Source of the DNA: Streptomyces novaecaesareae
GTDB lineage: Bacteria; Actinomycetota; Actinomycetes; Streptomycetales; Streptomycetaceae
NCBI RefSeq assembly: GCF_000716875.1
Contig: NZ_JNWQ01000023.1
Span: 21,036-85,035, forward strand
DNA: 64,000 nucleotides
Reading direction: 5' to 3'
The notes under the pieces are model-generated. The model saw nothing but the letters and a program-made list of their open reading frames with translations, was not told the DNA's origin and did no database searches. Position 1 is the stretch's first letter; the number at the start of each line of letters is the position of its first letter. The translations under genes and the position numbers were made by a program. Positions 34,894 through 44,483 of the stretch are shown here, piece by piece.

Positions 34894-36793
34894 GGCGCGG
34901 GTTCGCTCCTCGGGTCGGTAGCAGGTTCTTGGCGAAGACGGCGGTCTGGGCGGCGACTCCGGTCCCGGTCAGCCCGGCCTCCTCCAGGATCTCCCCGCGC
35001 GAGGCGTGCCCGAGGAACTCCTGCGGCAGGCCGAGCACCCGCACCGGTACGTCCACGTCGGCGTCGCGCAGTGCCTGGGCGATCGCCGAACCGACCCCGC
35101 CGGTACGGCCGTTGTCCTCGACGGTGACGACCAGCCGGTGGGCGGCGGCCAGCTCGGGCAGCGCCGGGTCGACGGGCTTGACCCAGCGCGGGTCGACCAC
35201 GGTCGCGGTGAAGCCCTCGGCGAGCAGCAGCCGGGCGGCGTCCAGGCAGGCGGAGGCGGTGGTGCCGACGGCGACCAGCAGGATCTCGGCCGGCCGCCCG
35301 GTGCGCAGCAGCACGTCCACCCCGCCGATCTGTTCGACGGCCGGCACCGCGGGCCCGACGTTGCCCTTCGGGAAGCGCACGACGGTGGGCGCGTCCCCGA
35401 CCTCGACGGCCTCGCGCAGCTGCGCCCGCAGCTGGTCGGCGTCGCGCGGCGCGGCGAGCCGCAGGCCGGGGACGACCTGGAGGATCGACATGTCCCACAT
35501 GCCGTTGTGCGAGGCGCCGTCCGGCCCGGTCACCCCGGAGCGGTCGAGCACGAAGGTGACGCCCAGCCGGTGCAGGGCCACGTCCATCAGCACCTGGTCG
35601 AAGGCCCGGTTCAGGAAGGTCGCGTACACCGCGACCACCGGGTGCAGCCCGCCGGTGGCCAGCCCCGCCGCGCTGGTGACGGCGTGCTGCTCGGCGATCC
35701 CGACGTCGAAGGTCCGCGCCGGGTACGCCTTGGCGAACCCCGCCAGGCCGACCGGCTGGAGCATTGCGGCGGTGATCGCCACCAGGTCCGGCCGCTCGGC
35801 GCCGAGCGCGAGCAGCTCGTCGCCGAACACCGAGGTCCAGGAGACCCCGCCGCTGGGCGAGATCGGCAGGCAGGTGTACGGGTCGATCGGGTTGACGGCG
35901 TGGAAGCGGTCGGCCTCGTCCTGCTCGGCGGGCCGGTAGCCCCGCCCCTTGACGGTCAGGCAGTGCACGATGACCGGACCGCCGAAGTTGCGGGCCTGGC
36001 GCAGCGCCTGCTCGACCGCGCCCAGGTCGTGGCCGTCGATCGGTCCGAGGTACTTGAGTCCGAGGTCCTCGAACATGCCCTGCGGCGCGAAGGCGTCCTT
36101 GAAGCCCTTCTTGGCGCCGTGCAGCGCGTCGAAGATCGGCTGCCCGACCAGCGGGGTGCGCTGGAGCGCCTCCTTGCCGAGGGCGAGGAAGCGCTCGTAG
36201 CCCTGGGTGGTGCGCAGCGTGGCCAGGTGGTTGGCGAGCCCGCCGATGGTCTTGGCGTAGGAGCGCTCGTTGTCGTTGACGACGATGACCAGCGGCCGGT
36301 CGCGGGCCTCGGCGATGTTGTTGAGCGCCTCCCAGGCGAGCCCGCCGGTGAGCGCGCCGTCGCCGATCACCGCGACGGTGTGCCGGTCGTGCTGGCCGAG
36401 CAGTTGGGCGGCCTTGGCCAGGCCGTCGGCGTAGGAGAGCGCGGTGGAGGCGTGCGAGTTCTCGACCAGGTCGTGCTCGGACTCGCCGCGCGAGGGGTAG
36501 CCGGAGAGCCCGCCGCGCATCCGCAGCCGGGTGAAGTCCTGGCGGCCGGTGAGGAGTTTGTGGACGTAGCTCTGGTGGCCGGTGTCGAAGACGATCCGGT
36601 CGTGCGGCGAGTCGAAGACCCGGTGCAGGGCGATGGTGAGCTCCACCACCCCCAGGTTGGGCCCGAGGTGTCCGCCGGTGCGAGTGACGGCGTCGATCAG
36701 GAAGTCGCGGATCTCGTCGGCGAGCAGCGGGAGTTCGGCCGCCGGGAGCTTGCGCAGCTCGGCCGGCGAGGTGACGCGGGAGAGCAGTGACAT
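34883..36793 (-). CDS. dxs: 1-deoxy-D-xylulose-5-phosphate synthase
   Basis: This 636-residue thiamine-diphosphate enzyme condenses pyruvate and glyceraldehyde 3-phosphate at the entry of the MEP isoprenoid pathway. Landmarks are [18 protein letters not shown], the catalytic region [10 protein letters not shown], the cofactor motif [16 protein letters not shown], and [18 protein letters not shown] in the pyrimidine domain. Length is normal. Its place in the hopanoid operon suggests a dedicated second copy that raises precursor supply during hopanoid synthesis. Another dxs elsewhere in the genome is expected but not visible. Confidence 0.95.
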   Translation of the reverse strand: MSLLSRVTSPAELRKLPAAELPLLADEIRDFLIDAVTRTGGHLGPNLGVVELTIALHRVFDSPHDRIVFDTGHQSYVHKLLTGRQDFTRLRMRGGLSGYPSRGESEHDLVENSHASTALSYADGLAKAAQLLGQHDRHTVAVIGDGALTGGLAWEALNNIAEARDRPLVIVVNDNERSYAKTIGGLANHLATLRTTQGYERFLALGKEALQRTPLVGQPIFDALHGAKKGFKDAFAPQGMFEDLGLKYLGPIDGHDLGAVEQALRQARNFGGPVIVHCLTVKGRGYRPAEQDEADRFHAVNPIDPYTCLPISPSGGVSWTSVFGDELLALGAERPDLVAITAAMLQPVGLAGFAKAYPARTFDVGIAEQHAVTSAAGLATGGLHPVVAVYATFLNRAFDQVLMDVALHRLGVTFVLDRSGVTGPDGASHNGMWDMSILQVVPGLRLAAPRDADQLRAQLREAVEVGDAPTVVRFPKGNVGPAVPAVEQIGGVDVLLRTGRPAEILLVAVGTTASACLDAARLLLAEGFTATVVDPRWVKPVDPALPELAAAHRLVVTVEDNGRTGGVGSAIAQALRDADVDVPVRVLGLPQEFLGHASRGEILEEAGLTGTGVAAQTAVFAKNLLPTRGANPRHAG

Positions 36794-36876
36794 GGGTACA
36801 CCTCACGACTCGAAGCGGTGCGGTGGTGCCTCCGCCCGGCGGGGCGGAGCCGACGGGGGCGGAGCCGGCCCGGGCG

Positions 36877-36912
36877 CGGAGGCCCGAGCCGGGCACGGAG
36901 GCCCGAGCCGGG
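36877..36912. repeat. Direct repeat in the hpnH-dxs gap
   Basis: Two exact copies of CGGAGGCCCGAGCCGGG (36877-36893 and 36896-36912) within a GGAGCCG-rich 146-bp gap between hpnH and dxs. I see no trace of a coding remnant in the gap. Confidence 0.65.
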
Positions 36913-36939
36913 GTGCCGACCTGGGGGTCAACTCCCTGC

Positions 36940-37968
36940 TCAGCGGCCCTTGTTGCCGCTGACGGTCTCGGTGATGGCACGCAGCGACTGCTGCAGCGAG
37001 CCCATGGTGGCGAGGACGGCCGTCGGCTCGTAGCCGCAGTGGGCCATGCAGTTGGCGCAGCGCGGGTCCCTGCCGCGGCCGTACTTGCTCCAGTCGGTCG
37101 TCTCGACCAGCTCGCGGTAGGTCTGCACGTAGCCGTCGGCCATCAGGTAGCAGGGCCGCTGCCAGCCGAACAGCGAGTAGTTGGGGATGCCCCAGGGGGT
37201 GCACTCGAAGTCGGCCTTGCCTTCCAGGAAGTCCAGGAAGAGCGGGCTGTGGTTGAGCCGCCAGCGCCTGCGGTTGCCGCCGGCGAAGGCCTTGCGGAAG
37301 AGCTCCCGGGTCTGCTCGACACCGAGGAAGTGCTCCTGGTCGGGAGCCTTCTCGTAGGCGTAGGCGGGCGAGATCATCATCTCGTCCACCTTCAGCTCGT
37401 CGTTGAGGTAGTCCAGCACCTCGATGACGGTCTGCGGGGTGTCGGTGTTGAAGAAGGTGCTGTTGGTGGTGACCCGGAAGCCTCGCTGCTTGGCCTCCTT
37501 GATGGCGGCCACCGCCTCGTCGAAGGTGCCCTCCTTGGCCACCGACTCGTCGTGCCGCTCGCGCATGCCGTCGATGTGCACGGCGAAGGTGAAGTACGGC
37601 GAGGGCGTGAACTTGTCCATCTTCTTGCGCAGCAGCAGCGCGTTGGTGCACAGGAAGACGTACTTGCGGCGCTCGACGAGCTGGCGGACGATCTCGTCGA
37701 TCTGCGGGTGCATCAGCGGCTCGCCGCCGGCGATCGAGACCATCGGGGCACCCGACTCCAGGACCGCGCCGACCGCCTGGGCGACGGGCATCCGCTGCTT
37801 CAGGACACCCGCCGGGTGCTGGATCTTGCCGCAGCCCTCGCAGGCGAGGTTGCAGGCGAACAGCGGTTCCAGCTCCACGATCAGTGGGAACTTGTCCCGT
37901 CGCTTGAGCAGCTTCTGCTGCATGAGGTAGGTGCCGACCCGCACGGTCTGGCGCAACGGCATGGCCAT
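36940..37968 (-). CDS. hpnH: Adenosylhopane-forming radical SAM enzyme HpnH
   Basis: This 342-residue radical S-adenosylmethionine enzyme adds the 5'-deoxyadenosyl group to diploptene, the first step of side-chain extension. The iron-sulfur motif is CNLACEGC (C39, C43, C46; C-x3-C-x2-C), followed by the SAM-binding MVSIAGGEPLMHPQ. A C-terminal Cys pair (CANCMAHCGYEP) is typical of HpnH and may bind a second cluster or zinc. The ATG has AGGAGG about 10 nt upstream. It directly follows hpnG with a 2-bp gap. Confidence 0.95.
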   Translation of the reverse strand: MAMPLRQTVRVGTYLMQQKLLKRRDKFPLIVELEPLFACNLACEGCGKIQHPAGVLKQRMPVAQAVGAVLESGAPMVSIAGGEPLMHPQIDEIVRQLVERRKYVFLCTNALLLRKKMDKFTPSPYFTFAVHIDGMRERHDESVAKEGTFDEAVAAIKEAKQRGFRVTTNSTFFNTDTPQTVIEVLDYLNDELKVDEMMISPAYAYEKAPDQEHFLGVEQTRELFRKAFAGGNRRRWRLNHSPLFLDFLEGKADFECTPWGIPNYSLFGWQRPCYLMADGYVQTYRELVETTDWSKYGRGRDPRCANCMAHCGYEPTAVLATMGSLQQSLRAITETVSGNKGR

Positions 37969-37970
37969 GG

Positions 37971-38651
37971 CTAGCTCGCCTCCTGGGGGAGTGTCGAGGA
38001 TGTGGGGTGGTTCGGGTCTGCGGAGCCGGGCGCGCGCTCCTGCCGGTACCAGTCGACCAGGGCGGGTACCGTCGCCCGTAGGTTCCGCCAGGCCCGCACC
38101 CCGGCCGGGAGGGTGCCGGGCCGCAGCAGCTCGTGCTCGGGGGTGTCGACCACCACCCGCAGGACGGCGGCGGGCAGCGCGGGCCGCACCTCGCGCAGTG
38201 CGGCCAGGACGGCGGCGGCCTCCATGTCCACGGCGAGCGCGCCCTGCAGGTGCAGCGCCCGCCGCTCGATGCCGCGCACCACGTGGTCGGCGGTGTGGTG
38301 CACCCCGGTGTGCACGCTCAGGCCGCGCTCCTTCAGCGCCCGGGTGAGTTCCGGCCCGGAGTCGAGCGGGTAGAGGTGGCCCTCGGCGTCGCGCACGCCG
38401 TCGGCGGCGACGACGTCGCCGGGCAGGACGCCCGGGCCGACCGCCGCGCCGAACCCGGCCACCACGACCGCGCCGTAGCTGCCGGGGGCGGAGCCGAGCA
38501 GCCGTCGCACGGCCGACCCGGCGCGCCGCCGGCCGACCCCGGTGCGCAGCAGCACCGGGGGCCCGCCTACCGTGCCGCGCCAGTCACCGCCGCGCAGGGC
38601 CCAGACCTCGGGGCCCAGTGCGCAGAGCACCAGCAGGGGGGCGGTGGTCAC
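37971..38651 (-). CDS. hpnG: HpnG nucleosidase/phosphorylase (adenosylhopane to ribosylhopane)
   Basis: This 226-residue member of the nucleoside phosphorylase family removes adenine from adenosylhopane to give ribosylhopane. Family signs include the N-terminal LLVLCALGPEVWAL, GFGAAVGPGVLPGDVV, and the substrate-binding VDMEAAAVLAAL with its M-E pair. The GTG at 38651 overlaps the squalene-hopene cyclase stop by 4 bp (GTGA), which fixes the start; the much longer open frame upstream is out-of-frame cyclase DNA. Its order after shc and before hpnH supports the role. Confidence 0.88.
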   Translation of the reverse strand: MTTAPLLVLCALGPEVWALRGGDWRGTVGGPPVLLRTGVGRRRAGSAVRRLLGSAPGSYGAVVVAGFGAAVGPGVLPGDVVAADGVRDAEGHLYPLDSGPELTRALKERGLSVHTGVHHTADHVVRGIERRALHLQGALAVDMEAAAVLAALREVRPALPAAVLRVVVDTPEHELLRPGTLPAGVRAWRNLRATVPALVDWYRQERAPGSADPNHPTSSTLPQEAS

Positions 38652-40729
38652 CGCGCCGCCCCGATCGCCGGGGTGCCGCCCGCACGGCTCGTGCCGGGGC
38701 CGCCGTGGAGGTAGCGGCCGAGCGCGGTGACCGGGAAGACCAGCCGGTACAGGTGGTAGTTGATGGAGAAGTCCCATGGGAAGCCGGTGCCGGTGAACTG
38801 CGGTTCGTCCCAGGTGCCCTCGGGCAGCTGGGTGCGCACCAGCCAGTCCACACCGCGCTCCACCGCGGGGTTGGCCCGCCCGTCCGGGCCCTCGCCGGCC
38901 GCGAGCAGCGCCATCAGCGCCCATGCGGTCTGCGAGGCGGTGGAGTCGCCGCGTCCGGCCCAGCGCGCCGGGTCGTCGTAGGAGCGCATGTCCTCGCCCC
39001 AGCCGCCGTCGGCGTTCTGCCGGTCCTCCAGCCAGTGCACCGCCCGGCGGATCGCCGGGTGCTCGTCGGGGACGCCGGCGGCGACCAGGGCGGGCAGCAC
39101 CGAGCCGGTGCCGTAGATGTAGTTGGTGCCCCAGCGCCCGAACCAGGAGCCGTCCGCCTCCTGGTTGCGCAGCAGCCACTCGATGCCGCGCCGGGTCCGC
39201 GGGTCTCGGGCGCGGCCGGTCTCGGCGAGCATCTCCACCACGTGGGCGGTGACGTCGGCGGACGGCGGGTCGACGACCTCGCCGAAGTCGCAGAACGGCA
39301 GCTTGTTGGGCAGCGTGCTGGTGTTGTCGACGTCGAAGGCGGCCCAGGCGCCGTTCTTGGACTGCATGCCGAGGTTCCAGACCACGCCGCGGTCCACCGC
39401 CGCGTCGACCTTGGCCGGGTCGGGGTGGGCGACGCGGCGCAGCGCGAGCACCACTTCGGCGGTGTCGTCGATGTCGGGGTAGGTGTCGTTCTCGAACTCG
39501 AAGGCCCAGCCGCCGGCGGCGAGCCCGGGCCGCTGGACGGCCCAGTCGCCGCGCTTGCGGATCTCCTCGCCGAGCATCCAGTCGACGGCGGAGACCAGCG
39601 CCGGGTGGTCGGCCGGCACCCCGGCGTCGACCAGGGCGATGGTGGCCAGGCAGGTGTCCCAGACCGGGGACTGGCAGGCCTCCAACCAGCGCTTGCCGTC
39701 CTCGGTGTGCACGGTGAAGCGGTCGAAGGAGGAGAGCCCGGCCTGCATCACCGGGTGTTCGAGCTCGTAGCCCTCCAGGTGGAGGGCGATCAGCGAGTAG
39801 ACGGCGGGCGGCTGGATGCCGCCCCAGCAGCCGTCGGCCTCCTGCCGTTCGACGATCCAGCGGCAGGCCTGCGAGACGGCCAGCCGGCGCAGCGGGCGGA
39901 AGGCCCGGCGGTGGTAGGCGTGCAGCGCCTTGTCGAGGCGCTCGAACAGGCCGTCCCAGGAGGTGGCGGGGGCGAGCGGCCGTTCGGGGTAGGGGTTGTC
40001 CGGGTCGGCGTGCAGCTCGGTGAGCGGGAAGGGCGCCGGGCGGACGGGCTGGTGGGCCGAGACGACGGTCAGCGGGACGATGGTCTGGCGGGCCCAGCAG
40101 CCGAAGGCGTAGATGTTCAGCGGCAGCCACTTGGGCAGGAAGATGATCTCGGGCGGCATCTCGGGCAGCCGCTCCCAGGGCCACCAGCCGAACAGGGCGA
40201 GCCAGATCCGGGTGAACACCCGGGCGGCCGCGATGCCCCCGGCGGCGCGGACGTAGCGCGCGGCGGCCAGCATGTGCGGGGCGTTCGGGTCGTCGCCGGC
40301 CAGTCTGAGCGCGACGTACGCCTCGACGGTGGTGGACAGTTCGGCCGGCCCGCCGTGGAAGGTGCCCCAGGTGCCGTCCTCACGCTGCTGGGAGCGGATC
40401 CACTCGGCGGTGGCGTTCGTCTGCTCCTCGGTCCGGATCCCGAGGAACTGGCGGAGCAGTAAATCCTCGGCGTCCATGGTGACGTTGGTCTCCAGGTCGC
40501 CTTTCCACCAGCCCTCGGACGACTGCAGCGAGAGCAGGTGGGTGGTGGCGCGGGCCAGGGCCTCCCGCGCGTCGGCCGGTCGGAGGTCCGTCTCACCGGC
40601 CGGCCGGAGCTGGTCGGTGTCCTCGGGCTGCCGCCGCCCCACGCCCAGCAGGGTCGGGGGGCGGTCGCCCACCGCGACCGGCTCGGAATCGTACTCAGGG
40701 TCGAGCCGGCCGTCCGCGGTTGCTGTCAA
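38648..40729 (-). CDS. shc: Squalene-hopene cyclase
   Basis: This 693-residue membrane-associated triterpene cyclase converts squalene to hopene and hopanol. The acid motif D-x-D-D-T-A reads DIDDTA at 419-424. Repeated QW motifs stabilise the alpha-barrels, for example QQREDGTWG, QEADGCWGG, QEADGSWFGRWG and QNADGGWGE. A Tyr/Phe/Trp-rich cavity segment (WLPLNIYAFGCWARQT) is also kept. It starts with TTG 7 bp after the polyprenyl synthase stop, with GAGAGG 12 nt upstream. Length and motifs are complete, so it should be active. Confidence 0.96.
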   Translation of the reverse strand: MTATADGRLDPEYDSEPVAVGDRPPTLLGVGRRQPEDTDQLRPAGETDLRPADAREALARATTHLLSLQSSEGWWKGDLETNVTMDAEDLLLRQFLGIRTEEQTNATAEWIRSQQREDGTWGTFHGGPAELSTTVEAYVALRLAGDDPNAPHMLAAARYVRAAGGIAAARVFTRIWLALFGWWPWERLPEMPPEIIFLPKWLPLNIYAFGCWARQTIVPLTVVSAHQPVRPAPFPLTELHADPDNPYPERPLAPATSWDGLFERLDKALHAYHRRAFRPLRRLAVSQACRWIVERQEADGCWGGIQPPAVYSLIALHLEGYELEHPVMQAGLSSFDRFTVHTEDGKRWLEACQSPVWDTCLATIALVDAGVPADHPALVSAVDWMLGEEIRKRGDWAVQRPGLAAGGWAFEFENDTYPDIDDTAEVVLALRRVAHPDPAKVDAAVDRGVVWNLGMQSKNGAWAAFDVDNTSTLPNKLPFCDFGEVVDPPSADVTAHVVEMLAETGRARDPRTRRGIEWLLRNQEADGSWFGRWGTNYIYGTGSVLPALVAAGVPDEHPAIRRAVHWLEDRQNADGGWGEDMRSYDDPARWAGRGDSTASQTAWALMALLAAGEGPDGRANPAVERGVDWLVRTQLPEGTWDEPQFTGTGFPWDFSINYHLYRLVFPVTALGRYLHGGPGTSRAGGTPAIGAAR

Positions 40730-40736
40730 CGTAACG

Positions 40737-41825
40737 TCACCTCTCTCGTACCACCACGAATTCGGCGAGTGCGACGAAGTGCTCGCGCACCTCGTCGGAC
40801 ATGGGCACCTCGTCCAGGGCGGCGAGGGCAGTCGTGTGCTGGCGGCGGGCTTCCTCCTGGGTCCAGGCCCGGCCGCCGGCCTGCTCGATCAGCGCGGCCC
40901 GGGCGGCGAGCTCGGGCTCGCCCTCCTCCCCGCGTCCCTTCGGGTCGGCCAGTTGCTCGGCGAGCCGGCGCGAGGCCGGGCCGCCCTCGGCCAGGGCGGC
41001 GGCGACCGGAAGGGACTTCTTGCGCTGGCGCAGATCCCCCCAGTGCGGCTTGCCGGTGACCTCGGTGGCGCCCCAGATGCCGAGCAGGTCGTCCACCGCC
41101 TGGAAGGCCAGTCCCAGGTGGTGGCCGTAGCGCTGGAGGGAGTCGGAGACCTTGTCGTCGGCGCCGGCCAGGACGGCACCGATCGCCGAGGCGGCGGCCA
41201 GCAGGGCCGCCGTCTTTCCGGCCTCCATCTCCAGGCACTCCGCGACGGTGACGCTGTCGCGCTGTTCGAAGGCGACGTCCATGGCCTGCCCGTCGATCAG
41301 TCTGCGGGTCGCCGTGGTGAGCAGCCGGACGGCGCGCGCGGCGTCGGTGGGGCTGGTGCCGCCGTTCACCGCGGCGTCGAGCAGCACCTCCGTGCCGAGC
41401 GTCGCCAGGGCGTCGCCGACCAGGATCGCCTGGGCCGGTCCGAAGACCGTCCAGGCGGTGGCCCGGTGCCGCCGGGTCTCGTCACCGTCCATCAGATCAT
41501 CATGGAGCAGGGAGAAGTTGTGCACCAGTTCAACAGCCACCCCGCCGGGGACGCCGACCTCGGGCGCCGCGCCGGTGGCCTGGGCGGACAGCAGCGCCAG
41601 CGCCGGACGCACGGCCTTGCCGCCGTCCCCCGCGACGGGCGTGCCGTCCCGGTCGATCCAGCCGAAGTGGTAGGCCGCGACGGTGTCCATCGGTGCGGCC
41701 AAACGGGCGACCGCGGCCCGTAGCGGCGGGGTGCAGAGCGTACGGCTGCGGGCGAGCAGCTCCGGCACCGAGACCGGTTCGGCGTGCGCCGTGCCTCCGA
41801 CGGCGAAGCCGGTGCGTGACTCCAC
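40737..41825 (-). CDS. Polyprenyl (farnesyl-type) diphosphate synthase of the hopanoid operon
   Basis: This 362-residue trans-prenyltransferase supplies farnesyl diphosphate for squalene synthesis. The first Asp-rich motif is DDLMD (109-113), followed by DETRRH. The second motif is DDLLG (245-249), with Gly replacing the last Asp as in many actinobacterial members. The residues just before the first motif (HNFSLLHDD) include bulky side chains expected to limit chain length, in keeping with a C15 product (inference). The GTG at 41825 is preferred; the large open frame upstream crosses hpnE. The 194-bp gap before it could hold a minor promoter. Confidence 0.88.
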   Translation of the reverse strand: MESRTGFAVGGTAHAEPVSVPELLARSRTLCTPPLRAAVARLAAPMDTVAAYHFGWIDRDGTPVAGDGGKAVRPALALLSAQATGAAPEVGVPGGVAVELVHNFSLLHDDLMDGDETRRHRATAWTVFGPAQAILVGDALATLGTEVLLDAAVNGGTSPTDAARAVRLLTTATRRLIDGQAMDVAFEQRDSVTVAECLEMEAGKTAALLAAASAIGAVLAGADDKVSDSLQRYGHHLGLAFQAVDDLLGIWGATEVTGKPHWGDLRQRKKSLPVAAALAEGGPASRRLAEQLADPKGRGEEGEPELAARAALIEQAGGRAWTQEEARRQHTTALAALDEVPMSDEVREHFVALAEFVVVRER

Positions 41826-42019
41826 GTGCGTTCCCTCTCCCTCGTGGTGCCGGACCGCACGGGGCGGCCGGGTGCTGTCGGTACGGCTGGTGTCGCTTCG
41901 AGTGGTGCCGATGCCGACGGTGTCAGGACGGCCGCTCCGGCCGGGCCGGTCGATTCCGCCGATGCGCTTGACGGTACGCCCGCCGGCTCTGGCGGGCTCT
42001 CCGGCGGCGGCGCCCGGCG

Positions 42020-43453
42020 TCACCTGGGCCACCTCCCGTCGCCGCGGTCCACCGGCACCCGGGTGCCGGCCGCGGCGAGGGCGGCGTCGGCGGCGGCGTG
42101 GCCGCTGCGCACGGCGCCCTCCATGGTCGCGGGCCAGCCGGTGGCCGTCCACGAGCCGGCCAGCAGCAGGCCGGGGACGTCCGTCCGGGCCGGCGGGCGC
42201 AGCGCCCCGTTGCCGGGGGCCGGGTCGAAGGTCGCGGTGCGCTCCCGGGTGACGAAGAAGTCCAGCACCTCGGCCCCGGCCGCGGCCGGCAACAGCCGCT
42301 CCAGCTCGGGCAGGTAGCGGCGGCGCAGCTCGGCGACCGGCAGGTCGATCTCGTCCTGCACCGCGGACTGCGAGAGCGCCAGGTACTGGGCGCCCGGGTG
42401 GGCGCGGCCGAGCGGGGTGGCGGCCAGGCCGGAGTGCGCGGTGCGGTCGAAGACCCACTGGACCGGGGAGCCGAGCGCGGCGAAGAAAGGCCGGCGCACC
42501 AGCTTGCGGTCGTAGATCACGTGCACGTTGAGGATCGGCGCGGTGCCGAAGTCGGCCAGCCGGTCCTGCCCCGGGATCGCGTTCGGCGGCAGCAGGGCGG
42601 CCGCGCTGTCCTGGGCGCCGGCCAGGACGACGGTGTCGGCGGTGAGCAGTTCCCCGCCGTCGAGGCGGACGGCGTGCTGCGGCGCGGCCGGCTTGAGCTC
42701 CGCCACCCGGGCGCGCAGCAGCACCTTCACGCCCAGGCGCTCCAGCTCGGCGATCGCCCGGTCGTGGTGGATCGCGCCGAGCGGGGCGGCGGCGATGCCG
42801 ATGTCGGCGGCGCCCGGGTCGGAGAGCAGACCGGTCTTGAACACCTTCGCCGCGAGCGCCATCGAGACCTGGTCGGCCCGGGCGTTCAGGGTGGCGACGC
42901 CGACCAGGTCCCACAGGGCCGCCTGGGTGGCGGCGTTCTGCCCGTTGCGGCGCAGCCACTCGCCGAAGGAGATCCGGTCCAGCGCCGGGTCGGCGAGGTC
43001 CAGGCCCTTCAGGGCGAGCGCGCCGCGGACGACCCGGGCGCGGTCGGCCGGGGACAGGTGCGGGTAGCGGGCGAGGCTGCCCGCCAGGTGGAGCGGGACG
43101 GGCAGGCCGGCCCGCTGGAGCCGTCCGAGGGTGCGCACCGGGGCGTCCTCGGGCCCGGCGACGGCGAGCACCGGGACGTCGAGGCGGTCCTGCAGGTGGA
43201 CCAGCCGGGTGGCGCCGAGCCGCTCCAGCAGGCCTCGGTAGGCGGTGCAGCACCGCAGGTAGACGTGCTGGCCGTTGTCGACGGTCAGCTCGCCGCGCTG
43301 GAAGGAGAACGCCAGGCCGCCGAGCCGGGGCCGCCCCTCGGCGAGGGTGACCCGGTGGCCCGCCTCGGCCAGGCGGAGCGCGGCGGTGATCCCGGCCAGA
43401 CCGCCGCCGACCACGACGGCGGCCGGGCGCGCGGCATCGGCTCGCCCGGTCAT
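42020..43453 (-). CDS. hpnE: Hydroxysqualene dehydroxylase HpnE
   Basis: This 477-residue FAD-dependent oxidoreductase of the amine-oxidase/phytoene-desaturase type performs the last step from hydroxysqualene to squalene. The dinucleotide motif VVVGGGLAGITAALRLAEAG opens the protein and LGGLAFSFQRGELTVDNGQH follows, typical of HpnE. The C-terminal FAD-contacting GLLLAGSWTATGWPATMEGAVRSG is intact. GGGGAGG lies just before the ATG. Its place between hpnD and the polyprenyl synthase matches other hopanoid operons. Confidence 0.92.
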   Translation of the reverse strand: MTGRADAARPAAVVVGGGLAGITAALRLAEAGHRVTLAEGRPRLGGLAFSFQRGELTVDNGQHVYLRCCTAYRGLLERLGATRLVHLQDRLDVPVLAVAGPEDAPVRTLGRLQRAGLPVPLHLAGSLARYPHLSPADRARVVRGALALKGLDLADPALDRISFGEWLRRNGQNAATQAALWDLVGVATLNARADQVSMALAAKVFKTGLLSDPGAADIGIAAAPLGAIHHDRAIAELERLGVKVLLRARVAELKPAAPQHAVRLDGGELLTADTVVLAGAQDSAAALLPPNAIPGQDRLADFGTAPILNVHVIYDRKLVRRPFFAALGSPVQWVFDRTAHSGLAATPLGRAHPGAQYLALSQSAVQDEIDLPVAELRRRYLPELERLLPAAAGAEVLDFFVTRERTATFDPAPGNGALRPPARTDVPGLLLAGSWTATGWPATMEGAVRSGHAAADAALAAAGTRVPVDRGDGRWPR

Positions 43454-43580
43454 CGGTCCTCCCCCTCGCAGTCGCCGGACCGCCGGGAGGCGGTCGCTGA
43501 AGCCGGTACCCGTTCGGACAACACGGAACTACCCGCACGTGATTCCCCGCTGACACAGCGTGACAGAAGTGTGGCGAGAA

Positions 43581-44483
43581 TCAAGAACGCCCCCCGGCGA
43601 GCCCGGAAAGCGCCACGTACGCCTTCTCCCAGCCCGGCAGCGAGACGCGGCCGCGCAGCACCGACTCGGGGTCGGCGGCGATCCGGCCGAGCAGCCGGTG
43701 GTAGATCCCGGCCATCGCGGCGGTGCAGGCACGGCTGCGGCGGTCGAGCATCGGCAGCAGCCGCAGGCCCTCCTCGAAGGCGGCCTGGGCGCGGGCGGCC
43801 TCGAAGGCCACCAGGCCGGTGAAGTCCGCGCCGACCGGCGGCTTGGGCAGGGCGAAGCCCTGCTCGCAGCCGAACCGGACCAGGTCCTCGGTGGGCAGGT
43901 AGGTACGGCCGTTCAGGGCGTCCTCGCGCAGGTCGCGCAGGATGTTGGTGAGCTGGAGCGCCAGGCCCAGGGTGTCCGCGTAGCGCGCCCCGCGTTCGGG
44001 GTCGTCGCAGCCGTAGACGCCCAGCGAGAGCCGGCCGATCGCGCCGGCCACGCAGCGGCAGTAGACCTTCAGCTCCTCGTACGTCTGGTACTCGGCGCCC
44101 TTGAGGTCCATCTCGACGCCGTCGATCAGCTCGTCGAAGCCGCCGAGCGGGATCGGGAAGCGCCGGGCCGCGTCGGCCAGGGCGACCTTGATCGGGTCGG
44201 TGTCGTCCTCGGCGACCACCCCGGAGCGGACCTCGTCCACCAGTTCCCGGGTGCGCACCAGCGCCTCGGCCTTGCGGTCGGCCGGGAGGTCGCCGTCGCC
44301 GATGTCGTCCACCCGGCGGGCCAGGGCGTACAGGGCCGACATGGCCAGCCGCTTGGGTTCTGGCAGCAGCCGGATGCCGTAGCTGAAGTTGCGCGCCTGC
44401 AGTCCGGTGACTGCCTCGCAGTACCGGTACGCCGCCATGACCTGGGCCGACGCCAGTGGTGATGCCGCCACTCGGGCGTTCAC
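43581..44483 (-). CDS. hpnD: Presqualene diphosphate synthase HpnD
   Basis: This 300-residue squalene/phytoene synthase family enzyme joins two farnesyl diphosphates into presqualene diphosphate. Asp-rich motifs are intact: RRVDDIGDGD near residue 62 and DLREDALNGRTYLP around 170. Other family segments are YGIRLLPEPKR at the N-terminus and LTNILRDLRED. The GTG start overlaps the hpnC stop by 4 bp, so the pair is translationally coupled, as expected for enzymes acting in sequence. Assignment as HpnD over HpnC rests on the ARNFSYGIRLLP start and gene order. Confidence 0.92.
   Translation of the reverse strand: MNARVAASPLASAQVMAAYRYCEAVTGLQARNFSYGIRLLPEPKRLAMSALYALARRVDDIGDGDLPADRKAEALVRTRELVDEVRSGVVAEDDTDPIKVALADAARRFPIPLGGFDELIDGVEMDLKGAEYQTYEELKVYCRCVAGAIGRLSLGVYGCDDPERGARYADTLGLALQLTNILRDLREDALNGRTYLPTEDLVRFGCEQGFALPKPPVGADFTGLVAFEAARAQAAFEEGLRLLPMLDRRSRACTAAMAGIYHRLLGRIAADPESVLRGRVSLPGWEKAYVALSGLAGGRS

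Noticed and set aside
40737..43556. Single 939-residue frame spanning the polyprenyl synthase and hpnE region
   Set aside because: Only the last 362 residues are protein-like; the rest is out-of-frame hpnE DNA, which has a complete flavoenzyme in another frame.
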